64,000 nt of DNA from CBDDHT01 sp965228615 (lineage in GTDB: Bacteria; Pseudomonadota; Alphaproteobacteria; Rhizobiales; Methyloligellaceae): NCBI GenBank assembly GCA_965228615.1, contig CBDDHT010000004.1, positions 2,294,001 through 2,358,000 on the forward strand, read 5' to 3'. This document shows, piece by piece, positions 60,752 through 64,000 of the stretch. The first letter of the stretch is position 1, and every line of letters starts with the position of its first letter. The notes below the pieces were generated by a model that was given only the letters and a program-made list of their open reading frames with translations, did no database searches and was not told the DNA's origin. The position numbers and the translations under genes were made by a program.

Positions 60752-61969
60752 ATGAGTGGGTACGAAAACCATCAGACGGACGGCAGTTGTCCCGTTAAGA
60801 TGTGGACCAAGAATGTGCTCATTGAAGACGCCGCCATTGCGCAAATGCAAAATGTGGCAAAGCTCCCGTTCATCCACAAGCATGTCGCGGCGATGCCGGA
60901 CTGTCATGTGGGCAAGGGCGCGACGGTCGGCTCGGTTATCCCAACCAGAGGGGCGATCATTCCAGCGGCAGTTGGTGTCGATATCGGCTGTGGGATGATG
61001 GCGTGGCGCCTCACATTGTCAGCGAACCAATTGCCGGACAATCTCACAAAGCTTCGCAGCGAAGTGGAAAGGGCGGTGCCGCATGGCTTTGTCAGTGTCA
61101 AAGGACGGGCGCGCAAAGGCAGCTGGGAGACTGTACCGGCGTCGGTGACGACGCGCTGGACAGATCTCGCCGACCGCTACGACACATTGATCGATAAACA
61201 CCCGCGCATCTCTCATCGCGGGCCGGCGCATCAACTCGGCTCGCTTGGAGGCGGCAATCACTTCATCGAACTCTGCCTTGATGAGAGCGATCAGGTCTGG
61301 GTGATGTTGCATTCGGGAAGCCGGGGACCTGGAAACAGGATCGGACAATACTTTATCGAGCTTGCCAAGAAAGACATGGGTCACCATCTGTCCAATCTGC
61401 CCGAGCGCGATCTTGCTTATCTGAGTGAGGGGACGGAGCACTTCGATGACTATGTCGACGCGCTGTCCTGGGCACAGGACTATGCCTGGGAGAATCGGCA
61501 AGCGATGATGGATGCCGTGTTGCGCGTTCTACGCAAGCACCTGCCGCGCTTCAAAGTCGGTGGTATGGCTGTCAACTGCCATCACAATTATGCGGTGAAG
61601 GAGATGCATTTCGGCGAGGATGTATGGGTCACGCGAAAGGGGGCCGTACGCGCACGCCACGGCGATCTGGGTATTATCCCCGGCTCCATGGGTACCGGAT
61701 CATTTATCGTTCGCGGCAAGGGCAATCAGGAGAGCTTCTGTTCCTGCTCCCATGGCGCGGGCCGGGCTATGTCACGCAGTGAGGCGAAGCGCCGTATCAC
61801 GCTCAAAGACCATCGGAAGGCAACGGAGGGTATCGAGTGCCGCAAGGACCGCGATGTTATTGACGAAAGCCCCGCGGCTTACAAAGACATATCGTCCGTG
61901 ATTGCCGCCCAGACCGATCTTATCGAAGTCGTTCACACGCTTCGACAGGTACTGAATGTGAAGGGATGA
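60752..61969 (+). CDS. rtcB: RtcB family RNA ligase
   Basis: 405 residues. GTP- and Mn2+-dependent ligation of RNA 2',3'-cyclic phosphate or 3'-phosphate to 5'-OH, in RNA repair. AGGAG precedes the ATG. Motifs: AAMPDCHVGKGATVGSVIPT with the Cys and Asp metal ligands, AAVGVDIGCGM, and HQLGSLGGGNHFIELCLDES (metal His); SHGAGRAMSRSEAKRRITLK carries the guanylylated His in the C-terminal half. All ligands seen. It is a single gene, without the RtcA cyclase or RtcR regulator. Confidence 0.95.
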   Translation: MSGYENHQTDGSCPVKMWTKNVLIEDAAIAQMQNVAKLPFIHKHVAAMPDCHVGKGATVGSVIPTRGAIIPAAVGVDIGCGMMAWRLTLSANQLPDNLTKLRSEVERAVPHGFVSVKGRARKGSWETVPASVTTRWTDLADRYDTLIDKHPRISHRGPAHQLGSLGGGNHFIELCLDESDQVWVMLHSGSRGPGNRIGQYFIELAKKDMGHHLSNLPERDLAYLSEGTEHFDDYVDALSWAQDYAWENRQAMMDAVLRVLRKHLPRFKVGGMAVNCHHNYAVKEMHFGEDVWVTRKGAVRARHGDLGIIPGSMGTGSFIVRGKGNQESFCSCSHGAGRAMSRSEAKRRITLKDHRKATEGIECRKDRDVIDESPAAYKDISSVIAAQTDLIEVVHTLRQVLNVKG

Positions 61970-61971
61970 AC

Positions 61972-62004
61972 GAGCCGGCGTGGCCTGTGATGCAACGCCG
62001 GCTC
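61972..62004 (+). terminator. hairpin after rtcB
   Basis: 10-bp stem GAGCCGGCGT / ACGCCGGCTC with a 13-base loop, two bases after the rtcB stop; no T-run. Confidence 0.6.
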
Positions 62005-62028
62005 GCGCTCTCGCCAAGGGAGCACCGA

Positions 62029-62253
62029 CTAAGCCTCCGGAGCGGAGGCCTCCTCGGACTTGTGGAGCTCGGGCGTGTCGCGAACCTCCAGGATCACAAG
62101 ACTGATCAGATATTCGATCATCTCGAGATTTTCCTCCCGTGCAATCTTGTGAGCTTGGGAAAGAAGCTCGAGCATCGTCTGACGCGTGTCATGTTCGATG
62201 AACGAATTGCTCTCGCTCTGTTCGCCGAAGCCTGATCCGTTGCAGTAGGTCAT
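62029..62253 (-). CDS. small helical protein downstream of phyH
   Basis: 74 residues from the ATG at 62253 (GAAGGCG upstream). TYCNGSGFGEQSESNSFIEH is followed by an amphipathic helical stretch (TMLELLSQAHKIAREENLEM then IEYLISLVILEVRDTP). No family recognised; short proteins of this build occur in alphaproteobacteria but without known function. Third gene of the luxI-phyH-small protein unit, 55 bases after phyH. Confidence 0.65.
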   Translation of the reverse strand: MTYCNGSGFGEQSESNSFIEHDTRQTMLELLSQAHKIAREENLEMIEYLISLVILEVRDTPELHKSEEASAPEA

Positions 62254-62308
62254 CGCTAATCGCCTTCGCTCAATGGGCATTCGCGGCTTGTTGGCTGATC
62301 GCCCAGCC

Positions 62309-63283
62309 TCACGCCGCTTCCTTCTCGGTTCGACGCGTCCACACGACCGGAAAATCCGGACCGGACAATGGATCCCCATCTTTCAACTGATGGGTATGAT
62401 GAAGCTGTTTGGGAGCCCACGGCCGCTTGCAGTAGCGGATGTCGTCTCCACAATAGCGAAGCGACGCGGCCCTGCGAACCTGATAGCGGCTCGTATTGCC
62501 GCCGGTGCCGTGGACGGTCCGATAGTGATGCACAATGACATCGCCAGGCTCCACGTCGAAGTGGACGATGTCATAGTCATCCAGATTGCCTTCGATGTCC
62601 GGCAGCGGTTCGCCTTCAGCGCCGGGGAGAGGTGCCTGCGAAACGAAGACATTGGGCTGATAGAGCGTGCCATCGCGGTGGGAGCCACGCACATACATCA
62701 TGGCGCCGTTTTCGAGCGTGACCGGATCGACGGGGACCCATAGCACGCAGCATTGATCGCCATCGATTTCGAAATAGGTGGCATCCTGATGAAACGCCGT
62801 GCGCTCGCGCGTTCCAGGCTCCTTGACGAATACCTGATCGCCAAAGAAGTTGACCTGGTCGGCATTCAGCAAGCCTGACGCAATTTCGCGTGCCGGACCA
62901 CTAATCGCAAACCGGCGGAACGGCTTGAGGCGGGAGGCGATACCTGTATCGAGAAGGAAGCTGCCCTCCTTGCCGGACTTGTCGGCATTGTCGAACAGGA
63001 ATTCCTTACCCGTCGATTTGATATGCTCCATGATCGAGGCAACGTCGTGCTGACCGTCGCTCTCGGCTTCGAGCAGTGCATCGTTGCTAAGCTCACCTGC
63101 GCGGGTTAGCGCACTCAAATCATAACCACTTGGGCTTTCGCCCATGGTCGTCACGGCATCATCAATGGTACGCCGAAGCGTGTTCACAGATGCCAGATCC
63201 AAAATACCTCGGAGCAAAACAACACCGGATTGATGGTAGGCTGCGACTTCGTCCGGCGTGATCGGTCGTGCGAGTTTACTCAT
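62309..63283 (-). CDS. phytanoyl-CoA dioxygenase (PhyH) family protein
   Basis: The ATG at 63283 follows AGAGGAA. 324 residues. Fe(II)/2-oxoglutarate-dependent oxygenase fold: TAFHQDATYFEIDGDQCCVL supplies the H-x-D ligands and VHHYRTVHGTGGNTSRYQVR the distal His and the Arg that binds 2-oxoglutarate. MYVRGSHRDGTLYQPNVFVS is a typical segment. It hydroxylates an aliphatic substrate, which in relatives is often a fatty acyl or ectoine-type molecule. It lies 45 bases after luxI, so the substrate may be linked to quorum sensing. Confidence 0.9.
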   Translation of the reverse strand: MSKLARPITPDEVAAYHQSGVVLLRGILDLASVNTLRRTIDDAVTTMGESPSGYDLSALTRAGELSNDALLEAESDGQHDVASIMEHIKSTGKEFLFDNADKSGKEGSFLLDTGIASRLKPFRRFAISGPAREIASGLLNADQVNFFGDQVFVKEPGTRERTAFHQDATYFEIDGDQCCVLWVPVDPVTLENGAMMYVRGSHRDGTLYQPNVFVSQAPLPGAEGEPLPDIEGNLDDYDIVHFDVEPGDVIVHHYRTVHGTGGNTSRYQVRRAASLRYCGDDIRYCKRPWAPKQLHHTHQLKDGDPLSGPDFPVVWTRRTEKEAA

Positions 63284-63328
63284 TACAATTCCTCTCAAAC
63301 TGATCTCGGTTGCTTGTCATTGGACTTT

Positions 63329-63997
63329 TCAATGACGAACGACTATCGATGCGTCGTCGCCGGTCAGACCCGGTGGCATGCCGCCCAAGTGAGGGGCGAG
63401 TCCGCCATATGCGACGATGTCGCTCAGAACCTCGACATTCACCGGCCAACGAATGGCCATGCACTCGCCTCCGCCGGGCGCCGTGCGTCCACCGCCATAC
63501 GGCGATGAGAGACCAAGCGGAATCGTTTGCGGCGTCATCTCGACAAAACTCGATAGTGTTGCCGTATCGATTACGGTCTGGATGAATTGTGCATCTCGCT
63601 TGAGTGCCCAACGCAGCATTTCACTGAGAAGGCGTGCCTTGGCAGCGCGGTTGTTTTGTCGGTTCTTTTTTTGCGGCAACACGATGTAGCGTGTCGCTTC
63701 ATAGATACCCGGCCCTCTTGGCGACATGCCATTCTCGACGAGGTGCGGGAAATAGTCGGCAAGCAATGAATATTCCTCTGTTGGGGTCAGCCGAACGGAC
63801 CCTTCAATGACGTCGTCTTCGTTGATGTCCAAGAAATAGGTTGTTTCATCGACATCATATTGATCGATCTCGCGGCCGTTCACGGTCGGCAAGGACCAGC
63901 CGCGACCCGTCACGAAAATCTCGTGACGCATCCGAAAGACCTTGTCGAAATAGTCCGTATTAGCGGGCCGCTCACTCCCTTGAAGCGTAATGACCAT
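63329..63997 (-). CDS. LuxI-family acyl-homoserine-lactone synthase
   Basis: 222 residues, complete at its 3' end; the ATG at 63997 is close to the window edge. LuxI hallmarks: VFRMRHEIFVTGRGW, REIDQYDVDETTYFL, GSVRLTP and YEATRYIVLPQK, giving the conserved Arg, Trp, Asp-Glu and Arg residues that bind S-adenosylmethionine. It should make an acyl-homoserine lactone signal; acyl length unknown. A luxR partner is not in the window and may lie just beyond 64000. First gene of a unit with phyH and a small protein. Confidence 0.93.
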   Translation of the reverse strand: MVITLQGSERPANTDYFDKVFRMRHEIFVTGRGWSLPTVNGREIDQYDVDETTYFLDINEDDVIEGSVRLTPTEEYSLLADYFPHLVENGMSPRGPGIYEATRYIVLPQKKNRQNNRAAKARLLSEMLRWALKRDAQFIQTVIDTATLSSFVEMTPQTIPLGLSSPYGGGRTAPGGGECMAIRWPVNVEVLSDIVAYGGLAPHLGGMPPGLTGDDASIVVRH

Positions 63998-64000
63998 CAG

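Overview
This is a contiguous stretch of an alphaproteobacterial chromosome, most probably from the Hyphomicrobiales (Rhizobiales) or a close relative. The evidence is conserved gene order: a BolA-like gene, a J-domain gene, cobS and cobT, followed further on by rpmB (L28), a DUF3108 gene, a SUV3-like helicase, an S4-domain gene, fdxA and a CarD-type regulator. A sdhCDAB operon, CobST-type aerobic cobaltochelatase and a LuxI homologue fit this. I do not assign a genus. No rRNA, tRNA, CRISPR array, prophage or transposase gene was recognised.

Layout. 1-8 kb: the end of a DJ-1/PfpI-like gene, an ABM-type small protein, an AraC regulator, a DUF2585 membrane protein, a secreted ricin-type trefoil protein, an unrecognised secreted protein, a universal stress protein, an AGCS Na+/amino-acid symporter and a Tat-exported DctP-type binding protein. 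8-16 kb: asd, a two-module AAA+ ATPase, a pyridoxal-kinase/DUF429 fusion, a CitE-type lyase, a VOC protein and a mesaconyl-CoA-hydratase-like double MaoC enzyme; three near-identical long palindromes lie at gene ends here. 16-21 kb: sdhCDA, an extra small exported protein, sdhB, and a cobalamin-binding-like protein without a signal peptide. 21-30 kb: accessory genes, including a TetR/duplicated-domain pair with three operator copies, an acyl-CoA dehydrogenase, a DUF1326/DUF2182 pair, a secreted Cys-rich two-repeat protein, and a 68-residue protein ending in four tandem Trp-Arg-Asn units. 30-34 kb: a galactose-oxidase-like copper enzyme translationally coupled to a SCO1/SenC copper chaperone. 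34-41.4 kb: a signalling island with two histidine kinases, three receiver proteins (LuxR, HDOD and degenerate HD-GYP outputs) and a PhnD-type binding protein. 42-44 kb: a redoxin and a TadG/von Willebrand protein. 44-59 kb: the conserved core segment, from acs to carD. 59-64 kb: a nuclease-like protein with altered catalytic residues, rtcB, and a luxI-phyH-small protein operon.

How it fits together. Acetate activation (Acs), the CitE/MaoC pair and succinate dehydrogenase suggest C2/C3-acid metabolism. CobST and a corrinoid-binding-like protein point to B12 use. The best candidates for undescribed biology are the WRN-repeat peptide and its Cys-rich neighbour, the galactose-oxidase/SCO1 pair with a novel-looking C-terminus, the PhnD-linked signalling island, the kinase-DUF429 fusion, and the luxI-phyH operon. 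Functional statements are inferred from sequence recognition; no database search was run.
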